Assembly (NCBI GenBank): GCA_026260175.1
Contig: JAKCWW010000043.1
Location: 20,994 to 84,993 of the forward strand
Source of the DNA: Reticulitermes lucifugus
Lineage: Eukaryota; Arthropoda; Insecta; Blattodea; Rhinotermitidae
Direction of reading: 5' to 3'
Length of the DNA stretch: 64,000 nt
Shown one piece after another: positions 24,501 through 34,460 of this stretch. The translations under genes and the position numbers were made by a program. Within the stretch, counting starts at the first letter, position 1, and each line of letters starts with the position of its first letter. The notes under the pieces are model-generated. The model searched no databases. It saw only the letters and a list, made by a program, of their open reading frames with translations, and had not been told where the DNA came from.

Positions 24501-27500
24501 TTCAGTCTGGTAAATTTTATAGCTGTTGTTTATTCCTATAGAGATTTACTGGTGTATAAAGCCAAGTATAATGTTTATACTCATGTATAATAATTCCACA
24601 ACATGGTACAGTTTTGGATGTTTGATTGTTGGAGATGAATGTTTCTGTTATAATTTGGAGGTGTGGTTTTAGGGGTTAATTGTGATTTTTTAATTTGAAA
24701 GTGTGGCAGGAGGAGATTATTGTGATTTTTAATTTGAATGTTTGTCTGGGAAAAATTTGAATTTGAGTTTAACGTTGGAAATACAAAAGGAGGAGATTCA
24801 ATTGCAAATTTGTAATTTGGAAATATGATTGCAGGAGACTGAAGGTGATTTTAAGAAATTGTATGTGTGGCTTAAAAGGACAGATTATGATGTTCTGATT
24901 TAGAAATATGACACTAAGAGATTCTGATTTTTGCCATGTGTTTTCAGTCAGCAGTTACCAACATTTGCCAGGCGACCAACAACCAGCTGTTCCAACTTGT
25001 TGAGTGGGCCAAGCACATCCCACATTTCACGTCCCTTCCCCTGCCAGACCAGGTGCTCCTCCTACGAGCAGGTAACATAATCAGGCTGGTATGAGTTAAT
25101 GGTTAGGAGGTGAGGCTCACATGCCATGTCTGTATTTGGAAGTCAAGCCATAATGTGCATCATAAAAAATGTCCCAAGACTTTGTGAAGTTGAATTGTAA
25201 TAATATTCAAGCTACAGAAAGGCCAACAAGATATCCTGTGGTCATAAACTCTAGCAAGTTATATATGATGCAGTGTAATCACCATGTATTTTGAAATATG
25301 TTGTTCTCTGTGTTTCTAGTATCATTAACATTGTTGGATATTGCCCAAATATATTTACCCATAATGTTGCATCTTTATAATTGGCAACTAATCCTTATGT
25401 TTATGATTGATACATGATGTATTTTTTGCTTGCTGACTTTTGTTGTCATCCTGCCATTCATTTTTGCTAGCTCAAAAAATTTGGTGGTGGTTACTGTGCA
25501 TAGACATGGGGCTCACCAGCCATTTAGATGAATGACGAAATCTTTACAGTGATTTTAACAATTTGTTTTTTACTGTTACTGCAACCTTTGCAGTTGTATT
25601 GTGCAAGTTTGTCATGCGTATGTCATTGTTGACATAATCTCATTCTGCGAGGGTTGCTCTGAAAGTAATGCCTTTTTTTTTTTCTTTCTTTTCTTTTATT
25701 TTTCCCCCTTGAATACTGTTGCAATTAGGGAAATGAATTTTACATATGTCATAGTTCAGATCTTTATTCACTTACTATTATTTTTCTACAAAATCACCTC
25801 CACTTTCTGTACACTTTCTCCAGCGCTCAGCAAGTCTCTGTATCCCTGCCCTGTAAAAGTTGCTATCGGTCTGACTGAACCACTTTTTAACAGGCTCGTT
25901 GACAGCATCAGTATTGGGGGAACTGCTTCCCTCGAAGTCCACCTTTCATTGGATTAAACAGATGGAAGTCCGACGCAGCAAGATCAGGGCTGTACGGTGG
26001 GTGTGGCAAGACCGTGCATCCAAATTTTGCTGTGCACTCCCTGGTCAAGAAGGCCTTGCATTGTCGTGCTGAAGAAGAACATGTTCTTTTTTCTCCGGCT
26101 GAACTCGTGCAATCCGTGACTTCAGCTTATTCAACGTCTCAACATAGCGAGCTGCATTTATCATAAGGCCCTGTTCCAGAAAGTCCACAAGGATACCCCC
26201 TTTCCGTCCCAAAAAACCGTGCACATGACTTTTCCAGCCAAATGTGCGATCTTGAACTTCTTTTTTGTGGGAGAATTTTTGTGCCACCACTCCATTGACT
26301 GCCATTTAGACTCGGGTTCGTAGTGGTGAACCCAAGTCTCGTCTCCGGTGACGATATTGTCCAGGAAATCACCTAAAGAATCAGCTGATTCACTCTCCTC
26401 GTTCTCTTCCATCACCGCGGTGCAAGGGTGACCCGATCTTGGCATGTCTTTCAAACCACTCCCTGCATCACACACACACCTAACCCAATGCCTCACAGTG
26501 CTGATATCGACTGTCTGTTCCCCATAGAAGTTCTTCAAATGCTGATGAACTTCAATGGGTGCAATGTGTTCTCCATTCAGGAACTTGATCACGCATCGCT
26601 GCTTCAAACACACGTCAATGTCACCCTCCATTTTGATACACTACTACAGCTGTGCTATTTGGCGGAGAGTCGTGAAACTTGCAGTGTATGGACGGGAAGG
26701 TTTACGTATTCCTGTAACACAGACAAAATTCACTTTCACTATCATACTTGCGAGTTAAAAAATGGGAGGCATTACTTTCGGAGCAACCTACGTATACCAA
26801 ATGGGTTGTAACTAAGCTACAGACTGGACTGGAGGTTTGATTCCTTGCAGGGACAGGGATTTTCCCCTGTGTCATATTTATTCTTGTTTTTGGAGCAATA
26901 CATTCACACCATCATTTGTTTTCATGGCATGGTTATAAATGTAAGATAGGTCCTTCGGCCCTTTAAGTGACTGGCTTCAGGGCTTGATGGCTGAGGTCTG
27001 ATTCCTGCTAGTGGCAGAGATTTTCCCCTTTGTCATGTTCATCCTTGTTTTTGGGTTTTTTATCAGTTACAGTGGCTGAAGTATAAAGCTGGCCACTTAC
27101 CTCCTTTTAGTGCCAAACTCAAAATTGCCTTTATTTAGTGTTTATTTTGTGCAGTTTCAGCCAAATATTACACTATGAAATTTCCTTCATTTTGGACTGA
27201 GACATAAAAACCTCTTCATCTCACTACATTCAAAATTAATTCTTGATACAAATGTATCTTCAGCTTTTAACACCTTACAAGCTTCTTAACTTTTACTGGA
27301 AATCATGGTTCAAACTGTGAAGCTAGTGAACATTTTTAATTCTTTCCATGTTCCTTTTAATATTGTTTGCATTGTTATTGCCTCATGTTTGTTAGGCTTT
27401 GTCTTTAATCAGGAGCCCATTGCACTATAAATAAGTAAAGAGAAAGATTATTTACAATTCAGTTTCCTGAATGATTTTATTATAGAGAAAAAAGCTATCC

Positions 27501-30500
27501 CTTTATGGGCTTGGGCAGACCCTTAGGGCTACAGGAGGTTGAGGCGCCCAGAATTTGTAGACAATCAGCACATGGAGGTGGTAAGGTTGTCAGCCCTACC
27601 CATTGGCTGCCTTTACCCCCCAGGAGATATCCCTGGTACTCATTTCTGTTAGAGGCTGAGTTGACCCCAGGACAATAGAGCAGCTGGGTGTATTAAGTCA
27701 ATGCAAACTCCCAATGACCCTGTCGGGAATCGAACCTGCTACCTTCTGGCTTGTAGCACTGCCTCAAACAACTGTGCCACTGCATATCCCATTACAGAGA
27801 AGAGTTAAATAATTGTATTGTGCTCTATCCAGTAGTGGCCCTTTACATTTAAAAGAAAGGCTGGGAAAGATCTTTGCCTCCAGAGTTCCATTTGATTGAA
27901 TCTTGTTGCAATAACTTGCAGGTTGGAATGAGCTGCTCATAGCTGCTTTTTCCCATCGCTCTGTTGAAGTTAAGGATGGCATTGTCTTGGCAACAGGCCT
28001 GACAGTTCATCGCAACTCAGCTCATCAGGCTGGTGTAGGCACCATCTTTGACCGTGTTCTTACAGAACTTGTTGCCAAGATGCGAGAGATGAAAATGGAC
28101 AAGACAGAACTTGGGTGCTTACGTTCTGTTATATTGTTTAATCCAGGTACCACACTAATCCAGTTCTCACATATAAATGATTAAATTAAACAATTCTTGC
28201 ACTTAGGTTTTCACAGCCTTTCCTTTATAATATAGCCTTGACTTTTGAGCGTTTTGTTGTGCTGTGTTAAACCTGTTCCAGCATTTTGTCACCCATTGTA
28301 GTCATCATCTTCAGTGTGAGTGTGAGGTGCAACAGTTATGTGGACTGATGTGTAGGGCTTATAACAGTGTGCCAGCATTACCTTCTGCATGCACCAGGGA
28401 AACGTCAACCAGCAGGTCAAAGTATAGTACTGTGAATTCTTGTTTCCTGGCCAACATATTTATGACAGGTTTCAAGGATGAAGCCATTAGAAGAAACCTT
28501 ATGAAACCAAAATGCTGACATACCCCACATTCACAGTTTGGCAACACTCACCTTTTTTACTCTTAAGACTTCCTCAACTACCTGAACTATGTTCAGGCTC
28601 CTGATGGAACTCGACCTGAACCACCAGTTACTCTTTCCTAACATCTTGGTCAGACATCACATGGGCAATTCTTTGGGACATGCCAGCTACAGGAAATCCA
28701 TCCACACTGATAGACTCAAGCAGCCTTGTGCTGTCCACTGGCATGTAATTGACCTGTCATCATGACACTAGTAGACAGGCAAGAGCAATATGAGATTTGA
28801 CATTTTCACAACACTGTTCCTGAAGATTCAGGTCATCTTGGATATTGTGTCATGTTCACTGGCAACTGTTTGCCAGATGACATGACATAATGTCACCAAA
28901 TACTTGAAACTTCAGGGCAGGAGCAGTCTGTTTAGAATCCTGCAAGGCTTTCCTGATTGCGGCATGTCTGCTTCATTCTCCAAACCAGTGGTTATCCCCA
29001 CATAGACCATACCAGAACATTCAGGGTTATTGACACAAATAACAGCAGTTAGGAGAAAGTGTGTGAGCAAGACTACAAGTCATGTATCCTTTATGTTATG
29101 GAACAGCAGACTGCATTGCTAGGCTACTCAGGAAAAAGGTATCCACACAGTTCTTAAACCTTTCTACAGAATGGTGACTGGTCTCAGATTAATGAAGAAA
29201 AAGTCACTCCCATCACAAAATTCCGGCTTGTGAAGTCATTTACTTCATAGGTGTTTTCATCTTTAGTTAAATAAAGTAATTTGGAATTAATAAAACACCA
29301 TCTCTTGGGGAGAGGATTAGTCCCATCCCCAGGCCAAAAATACAATCAGAACCCATGTATTTGGGCCTGATGGGCAAAGCTACTTTTAATGTCTGGCATT
29401 TACAACATTGATTCCATTCTGGCAAAGTGTACATTGGTTAAACTGGCCATCAGATCTCCAGTAGAATCTTGAACACATCAGAGACTAGAGAACTGATAAT
29501 CAATTTAACATCTCTCCATCATAAGGGAAGTGATAAAAATAAGGTGATGCAAACTTAAAAGAGCTTGTGTTTATGTCGTTTCTGCCAACCCTGTTTCTTA
29601 ACAAAGTGGATTCTACCATACTCTTGCCCACACCATTATTTCAACCATGACACCTGTGTGCCAATTCCTCTTTCCCTTCTTCCTCACACTTACCCAGAGA
29701 ATGGTGACTGCATTGTCCATCTTCAGCACATGACATGACTAAACCATGAAAACTGAAATTATACATTAAAACATTTTTAATAACCTGCTGGTGCAAAGTG
29801 TTTTTTGTGCAGAATTTGACGGACTCTTTAACCATTTTAAGATTAGCCCTCTACTCTACCTCATCTGTTTGTCCAAAGTTGCCTGTCATGTAAGGAAATC
29901 ATGTTCTCCTACTCTGTTCGTTCCCTTTTTCTCCTCGTTTGGTTGTTTCAGTTTGTGGTCAGTATAAAATAGTCATTTGCCTAAGTGCATATTTTATGGA
30001 CATTGCCATCATTATGGATATTATTGTTACTCGCGATCACCCTCCAGTACAGCACTGTGTAACATAACAGAGTTGGGAATGTATTGCTAAATAATTGTGG
30101 AAATAAATGTTATGTTAAAGTTTCACAGTGTTTGGATTCTTCACAGTGCTACTGGACTTGCATAAATTATACATAATGTTAAATGTAACGAAGATGTGAA
30201 TAATGGGAACCTCAGTGAAGTTCTCTGGTCTGAGACTAGAACCTGGAGACCTCCTGAATTAGTACATTTGTGATGTTTATTATGGTATGTTACAGAAGTC
30301 CGTGGCCTCAAGTCTGGGCATGAAGTAGAACTTCTTCGAGAGAAAGTGTATGCTGCATTAGAAGAATATACTCGCACCACACATCCTGATGAACCTGGCC
30401 GCTTTGCCAAGCTGCTTCTACGTCTGCCAGCACTCCGTTCCATTGGGCTCAAGTGCCTTGAGCACCTATTCTTCTTCCGACTGATTGGTGACATACCTAT

Positions 30501-30546
30501 CGATGAATTCCTCACAGAAATGCTGGAGTCACGGTCAGATTCTTAG
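9410..30546 (+). CDS. usp: ultraspiracle / RXR nuclear receptor, seven 3' coding exons, 5' end missing
   Basis: Exons 9410-9557, 10540-10710, 19501-19666, 24259-24399, 24948-25071, 27922-28146 and 30296-30546 join in frame (408 residues, then TAG at 30544-30546). All six introns are GT-AG. Family knowledge: Usp/RXR pairs with the ecdysone receptor EcR as the nuclear receptor for moulting hormone and binds direct-repeat response elements. Seen here: A/B region residues 1-90 with a Gly8 run, DNA-binding domain 91-156 with two Cys4 fingers and P-box CEGCK, hinge to about 180, ligand-binding domain to 408 with AF-2 core FLTEML. The ligand-binding domain is RXR-like, as in hemimetabolous insects and beetles. 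The first residue comes from a codon split across an upstream intron, so the start codon lies in an exon not identified. Intron lengths are 982, 8790, 4592, 548, 2850 and 2149 bp. Confidence 0.95.
9558..10539 (+). other. usp intron after exon a
   Basis: 982 bp, gtaagt...ttcag. No repeat or exon recognised. CpG-poor. Confidence 0.8.
10540..10710 (+). CDS. usp: usp exon b: A/B end and first zinc finger
   Basis: Encodes residues 50-107. A Ser/Asn/Pro-rich linker leads into [18 protein letters not shown], the first half of the first nuclear-receptor zinc finger (Cys91 and Cys94). The donor cag|gtatgt splits a Ser codon after GVY, a splice position conserved in RXR genes. Acceptor is tgtttcag. 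Confidence 0.95.
11118..11256. repeat. palindrome with ~40-bp arms
   Basis: attagtggtattgttaagtt, continuing to 11160, pairs with 11215-11253 (ttttaataacctttagcaac ...) with one or two mismatches around a loop of about 55 bases. It is AT-rich. The sequence at 10990-11025 (gccatcatcagg) resembles the foldback-family motif, so this may be part of such an element. Confidence 0.8.
11380..11520 (+). mobile_element. LINE C-terminal fragment
   Basis: Forward translation gives [19 protein letters not shown], matching the conserved LINE tail VLVGKPEGKRPLGRPRRRW. The fragment is short, degraded and CpG-poor, so an old insertion. Confidence 0.65.
13540..13706 (-). mobile_element. LINE C-terminal fragment
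   Basis: The complement of the LINE tail is seen as cgtattatccttactgtact, then ctccaaaggagactcttttc, and catgctacataccaagtcca. Same family as the other tails; strongly decayed. Confidence 0.45.
13707..14087. mobile_element. pogo/Tigger-like non-autonomous DNA transposon
   Basis: Terminal inverted repeats tacagtagaattcttttaat at 13707 and its partner ending aaaggaattatactgta at 14087 match at about 18 of 24 positions. They resemble the TACAGTA ends of pogo/Tigger elements, which insert at TA. The 381-bp inside does not encode a recognisable transposase. Confidence 0.5.
15206..15495 (+). repeat. tRNA-derived SINE, family A, full length
   Basis: The best copy in sense orientation. The head ggggccgcgggagcgtagtt with B-box ggttcgaatctc (15252-15263) looks like a tRNA promoter. 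The body has acccagcctcctttacaatg and the tail tatagggtgaactttacttt. No A/T-rich poly-A tail is seen; the tail is a short TTTACTTT run. Confidence 0.8.
15880..16015 (+). repeat. dispersed repeat (SSVLKMEA type)
   Basis: Translates to [14 protein letters not shown] followed by CACATCATAGAAGACAACAG. I recognise this as a phrase common in dispersed insect repeats; the element class is uncertain. Confidence 0.45.
17537..17578. repeat. GT/CA dinucleotide repeat
   Basis: tgtgtgtg run, then gcgcacacacac, able to fold back on itself. Confidence 0.9.
19170..19390 (+). mobile_element. LINE C-terminal fragment, 110 bp upstream of exon c
   Basis: The forward frame gives [20 protein letters not shown] and SNVKMDVK, then [13 protein letters not shown] after a frame change. 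This follows the order of the LINE tail NAYKVLVGKPEGKRPLGRP, NIKMDLRE, DWIHLAQDRDQW. It ends about 110 bp before the exon-c acceptor. Confidence 0.65.
19501..19666 (+). CDS. usp: usp exon c: rest of DNA-binding domain
   Basis: Encodes residues 107-162. It supplies P-box [10 protein letters not shown], the second finger Cys residues ([11 protein letters not shown]) and the start of the C-terminal extension (GMKREAVQ). Acceptor tttttgcag, donor cag|gtatat, phase 0 at the 3' end. Every zinc-ligating Cys of the family is present. Confidence 0.97.
19667..24258 (+). other. usp intron after exon c
   Basis: 4592 bp, gtatat...ttacag. It contains SINE A (23035-23320) and an AAT run (about 23576-23599). 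Nothing else recognised. Confidence 0.8.
23035..23320 (-). repeat. tRNA-derived SINE, family A, decayed copy
   Basis: Antisense, near full length from cgccatgaagg to ctacactattccagc. Most CpGs of the family have become TpG or CpA (ggctttgaactctgaactgt in place of the gttcgaaccccggaccgtc form at 7780), which fits an old insertion in methylated DNA. Confidence 0.75.
24259..24399 (+). CDS. usp: usp exon d: hinge and helix 1
   Basis: Encodes 47 residues (163-209). It starts [16 protein letters not shown], the RXR T/A-box and hinge, then [16 protein letters not shown], helix 1 of the ligand-binding domain, and ends QQVEFE. Acceptor ggttacag, donor gag|gtgaaa, which is weaker than the other donors. 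The frame downstream of this donor stops at once (GTG AAA TGA), so read-through could not lengthen the domain. Confidence 0.95.
24400..24947 (+). other. short usp intron with degenerate tandem repeat
   Basis: 548 bp between helix-1 and helix-3 exons. From about 24655 to 24925 a unit of about 40 bp recurs imperfectly (tgtggttttaggggttaatt / tgtggcaggaggagattatt, each followed by gtgattttt and aatttgaa). Any alternative exon for a long isoform would be expected in or next to this intron; I could not identify one. Confidence 0.55.
24948..25071 (+). CDS. usp: usp exon e: ligand-binding domain H3-H5
   Basis: Encodes residues 210-251, starting [20 protein letters not shown] and ending with the signature DQVLLLRAG. 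Acceptor gttttcag, donor gcag|gtaaca. It reads LPLPDQ where RXR proteins generally have an acidic residue (LPLEDQ or LPLDDQ) before DQ. Cockroach and locust RXR have short and long isoforms that differ by 22-23 residues between helices 1 and 3. This junction is where they would differ, but I cannot tell which form this exon chain represents. Confidence 0.95.
25648..26792 (-). mobile_element. mariner DNA transposon relic
   Basis: Inverted ends cgagggttgctctgaaagta (left) and gcattactttcggagcaacc (right) share GGTTGCTCYGAAAGTAATGCC. TG/TA flanks fit a decayed TA duplication. The minus-strand transposase starts at 26631 ([12 protein letters not shown], helix-turn-helix). The DD34D catalytic blocks are visible: [13 protein letters not shown] (Asp near 26342), [10 protein letters not shown] (near 26060) and [12 protein letters not shown] (near 25970). 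About 65-70 residues between SGHPCTAV and [12 protein letters not shown] are missing against full-length mariners, which explains the short 1145-bp length. A frame change near 26200 separates the first two catalytic blocks and a stop follows HDNARPS, so it is not functional. Confidence 0.9.
27500..27790 (-). repeat. tRNA-derived SINE, family B
   Basis: Antisense. gtcgggaatcgaacctgcta is the complement of a B box with flanks, followed by ggcttgtagcactgcctcaa and caactgtgccactgc near the head. The body differs from family A. One copy in this window. Confidence 0.6.
27922..28146 (+). CDS. usp: usp exon f: ligand-binding domain H5-H9
   Basis: Encodes residues 251-326: [13 protein letters not shown] (helix 5), [19 protein letters not shown], the helix 7 region [19 protein letters not shown] and helix 8-9 start [13 protein letters not shown]. 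Acceptor acttgcag, donor ccag|gtacca splitting the Glu codon of the conserved LFNPE. Confidence 0.96.
28147..30295 (+). other. usp intron after exon f
   Basis: 2149 bp, gtacca...ttacag. More than half is a Penelope-like element relic. The rest shows nothing recognisable. Confidence 0.8.
28270..29520 (+). mobile_element. Penelope-like retroelement relic
   Basis: Fragments in order on the + strand: [18 protein letters not shown] and LMKPKC (reverse-transcriptase block just before the YVDD region), [20 protein letters not shown] and [10 protein letters not shown] (the LPFLDVLV...GSLGHSVYRKPTHTD block) and, near 29425, GKVYIG and [10 protein letters not shown] (GIY-YIG endonuclease block GKVYIGQTGR). 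This RT then GIY-YIG order is typical of Penelope-like elements. It is broken in several places and CpG-poor, so old. Confidence 0.75.
30296..30546 (+). CDS. usp: usp exon g: H9-H12 and stop
   Basis: Encodes residues 326-408: [20 protein letters not shown] (helix 9), the dimerisation surface of helix 10 ([19 protein letters not shown]), [12 protein letters not shown] and the AF-2 helix [11 protein letters not shown], then RSDS and TAG at 30544. Acceptor tgttacag. The C-terminus has the usual RXR length, so the gene is complete at its 3' end. Confidence 0.97.
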
Positions 30547-31884
30547 AGAAGTTTATGTTTCTGTATGAGTGTTTTCAAATTTCTGAGTCACTGTGTGACT
30601 TGTGAGTCATGGCAACTTTAGTCGCTAGGCCATTAGTTGATTTCACTGATATGCCATTTGGAACTGAGCATGTTGATTTTTAAAGGATTTTGGTATGTTC
30701 TGGTTTCCAAAATGATTGGATTCACTGATAAGTGACCATTTTGTGTCCCAAAGAATATGAAGATATGACATGCTGGCCTCTGTTTCATTTGTTAGTGTCC
30801 AGGAAATTCTTTAAAAAAAATTGTTGCACAATATATTGAACAGGATGGAGTCCTGGGTACACCTTCTTTTAGAAGCAAATTGTCCGTTCTGAATATGATG
30901 AGATATTGAACGCTCAGATCTTTTGTGCACTTCAAGTTGTAAACTACTTTTAACTTAGATTATTCAGGAAATGAACCATGAAGAAGATGTGTTTTAGAGC
31001 AGAATGTATCCCTGGCACTGTACTATGGATACATTTTGCTCTGACATGCATCTACTTCATGGTTAATTTTGTGTGTTGTTTAGCGTTGTACCTGCATGTT
31101 TGGCTAATATAAGATAGAAATGCATGAAACTGTTTTGACATTTTACATGGAAATCTTTACAATTTCATACCTTGGCCCTCCGGAATATTCATAATCACTG
31201 TGGCAAGGTTATTTTGAATGAATTATGCTAACCATAACATAATAGTTTTGGTGGTAGCAGTGATGAATGTAAATAGAACTTTTGTTCTTTGGGGGCAGAA
31301 ATGTGTGTAGATTACTTCACATTTACTACACTCGTCCATTTAATGGTGATCAGGAAACTCACATTTTGTCAGTTAATGTGTAGGGTCAGCGTCATTCACA
31401 TATTGAATCACTGGAACTAAGGAGCACACTACTAAACTGTAGGCCAGTGTTTCTTGGTTGTAAATACTATGAATAACACAAGAAAGATAGAAGTAACCAG
31501 ATTCGAAATGAAGCATTTCTTAGTGAAGGATCAGAATTTGGGCCCTGTATATTGTCATAGAATTACTTGGCTAATTCCATCAGCAAAATATAACCCACAA
31601 ATGGATAAAACAGTGACACACAAGAATGTAATTTTGATTAAGTAAGCATACAGATTGTACATAAATGTCCACTATCAGTCACATGGGTTAGCAACAAAAT
31701 CTCGTTTTCCTTTCAGACAGTTCACAGTTGACTTAATTACAACGTACAGAAACAAATAGTTTTCTTAGATTCTTTTTTTATCAGCAAAGTATTTTAAATT
31801 AAAAAAGATAACCTGACGTGATGTGTACATCTTTTCCATTTATATGTGATCAAGACTTCTCCTCTCTTGTGTCAAGGCATTCAT

Positions 31885-32245
31885 CAGTTTCTTTCATGTA
31901 AACACATCTGATACTAATAACTGCCACTGGTTCCTGTCTTGAGTCTGTTGAATCCCCTCCATACCCTTCCATACAGTTTCTTGAAGATCCATTTTAATGT
32001 CTTCCTATCTGTCCCCTGGTCTTCCAAGCAATCTTTGCCGTAGGTTTTCCCAACAGAAACTGTGTAGCATTTCTCTTTCCCATGCATGCTTCAGCCATCT
32101 GATCCATTATTTGATTGTCCTAATAATATTTGATGTGGAGTACAAATTATGAAGCTCCTCATTATGTAGTTTCCTCTAGTTTTCTGTTACCTTCTCCTTT
32201 GTGGCTCCAAATACTTTCTTCTGAATCCTGTTTTTAAACACCTTC
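31885..32245 (-). mobile_element. LINE C-terminal fragment
   Basis: Complement of the LINE tail: tgccactggttcctgtcttg (DRNQW region), ttgaagatccattttaatgt (NIKMDL region) and attatgaagctcctcattat (KLHNEEL region). It is the longest of the tails and CpG-poor. Confidence 0.65.
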
Positions 32246-32509
32246 AGTCTCATAAAGTGCCTTTGTTTCCAGTACCAGATGAAAAGCAAACTATTATCAG
32301 ATTTCTACATCCATTCTGGTGCCTGTTTACTTATGGTTGGGTGGTTTGGTGTTGCAGTTAACTTGAAGTCATCTGGCCTCCATCTTCATAATATTTTTGT
32401 TGTGTCCTTGCCTTTTAGATTGCTTGGATCCATCCATCAGGGCAGACACACACAGTTGTAGTTTTCAGCTGTCAAGTGTTATGAAAAGTATCTTTTCTGG
32501 TGCAGAAAT

Positions 32510-32515
32510 AATAAA
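32510..32515 (+). promoter_or_regulatory. candidate usp polyadenylation signal
   Basis: AATAAA about 1.96 kb after the stop codon, the first clear one I noticed by eye. Use is unproven; further AATAAA copies occur near 33640 and 33735. Confidence 0.3.
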
Positions 32516-33900
32516 GCAGCATATTTATATCAGTCCAGTCTGATTGTACAAATACATGGAAGAAAGATTGAATTAATGATCTTATTGTAATCAGGGCTTG
32601 AATTTTAATGGATAGTAAATGCTACCTTTTACTTTAAGATGGAGCATCATCAGAACATATATGAATATCCAAAATTGTGAGTCCACAATTTCAGTCTCTC
32701 TAGTAAGATGCTGGAATGATATTTAAAATGGGTCCTGTCACCTCATTCTATATCCGTACTTTATAACTGTTCATGACTATTCCCTGACATCATTCAACAC
32801 TTGCAAGTTTATGTAGCAATTCCACTATCATTTCACATTCCATCCCTGCACATGCACTGGCATTGAGTCTGCTTCCTGATCTGCTGCAAAGAAAGATTTT
32901 ATTTTCGTGGGTATTCTTAGGGAGCAAGAATCTTTATTGGTGTCCATGGATAAAATTTGTGTGACTCATATAGTAAAGGTTTTGTTCTGTTGTATTTTAT
33001 AGTCTGAAGTACTATGGTATGTTTGTGAACTTTTCCATGTACTTGCTACTCCATTTCTACCCTCCCATTACATGAACACCTCGGCTGTAATTGCTCATTC
33101 TTGATGGCACTTTCAACCCATTTTATGATTTGAGATAGCATGTTTTACATACCATAATTTCTGGTAAATTGTTAATACTATCTAAATGTCTGTGATGACT
33201 GATTAATAGTTGTATATAGAATAATGTTGTGCGGTTGTATGATTGTAATTCTGTCTTTTTGAATCATGTAAAGACAACCAAATACAAATTGTCTCTCCAT
33301 TAGCAGTTACTGTTTTACAAAACACAATTTCAAAGTGAGTACACAATGATTGATTGTTTGGGTGACCACTGTTGATGGGCTTTCAGATTCCTCTTCTTCC
33401 CAAAGTATTTCTGAATTGTGTGTGTAAGAGGATAGGACAGCCTTGTTGCTGCAGCTTGTGCTGTAATGTAGTAAATATCTTAAGAATATACATGGTGTCT
33501 GTTCTTTTGTATGATGTTTTGTTTCATTCTCATTTATGATGCATTTTAACCCTTTGGTGCTGGAATTAAATGCCCGGTGTAATATGCACAAGACTGGAAT
33601 TTAGGCAATTTAATTTTTTCATGCATTCTGTTACAAAATAAAAGAGCATATCACTTAGACTTTTCCTTCAGATTTATAGGTATAGATTTTAATAGTCTGT
33701 TTATGAATGAACCCAAAAATTGTTCACACATCTTTATAATAAAATCAAGGCTACAAATTGCATGCATTATGTAAAATGCAGTGTAAATATTTGTATTACG
33801 TAATTTTAACTGCTACTGAAGATCCTTCTCACCCTTGATCACTTTTTAACTACACACTGTTTATGTGTTAAGTTACTATTTGCAATTTATGTCACTGTAT

Positions 33901-34460
33901 CTACAAGTTCACTGTGGTGTGGTATTCATCGAAACGTGGTACCACGCACAGTCTGACTTCACACTTGTTGCATCTATCTGTAGCTAGTGGTTGATCTCAC
34001 TCCACGAATGGAACACACTTGACAACGGACTTGTTTCCTTTGGCTGGCCAGTACTTGGGCTGTTGGAACTCAAGTCCTTTTACACTAGTTCTTGCTGGCT
34101 AGGTCTGCCTACCATTCTGGAGCAGGGGTAGTTGGAGCATTTCTCTGCCTTTTCTACCAAATTTATCACCAAGAAAAATTTGAAATCTCGGTAAGAATAC
34201 TGAGCTCCACAAGAAGATAAAAAAAAATCCACCTGTTTAGTATTGTAAGGTTCAGCAAGTGGGGGGGGGGGGTTTTGTTGTCCACATGAAGGTACTTTAA
34301 CTCGTCAAATAGCTGTTGGCCATGCGATTGCTTTTGTTGATGTACCCTATGTGTTCACTCCACAATGAGTGGCTTCAAGGTGTTTTTCTTATGATCACAT
34401 AAGTTTCCATCTGCTGGTTGTTGGTCCATGTTGGTCAGTATGTAGACCTGTCTTTTATTT
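33901..34460 (-). mobile_element. piggyBac-type transposase relic, C-terminal part
   Basis: The minus strand reads GYINKSNRMANSYL near 34340-34300, matching the MGYVDKGDRMANSYS block of PGBD4-like transposases. It ends with CNKCEVRLCVVPRFDEYH, the C-terminal cysteine-rich domain (CKKCDVGLCVVPCF), then TVNL and a stop at 33901-33903. A preceding cysteine motif (KCVPFVE) fits the same zinc-binding domain. It is broken between blocks. The N-terminal half was not recognised. Confidence 0.7.

Larger units (their letters stand above)
25072..27921 (+). other. usp intron after exon e
   Basis: 2850 bp, gtaaca...ttgcag, containing the mariner relic (25648-26792) and SINE B (27500-27790). Confidence 0.85.

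Noticed and set aside
26428-26811. 127-residue + strand frame
   Set aside because: Antisense shadow of the mariner transposase.
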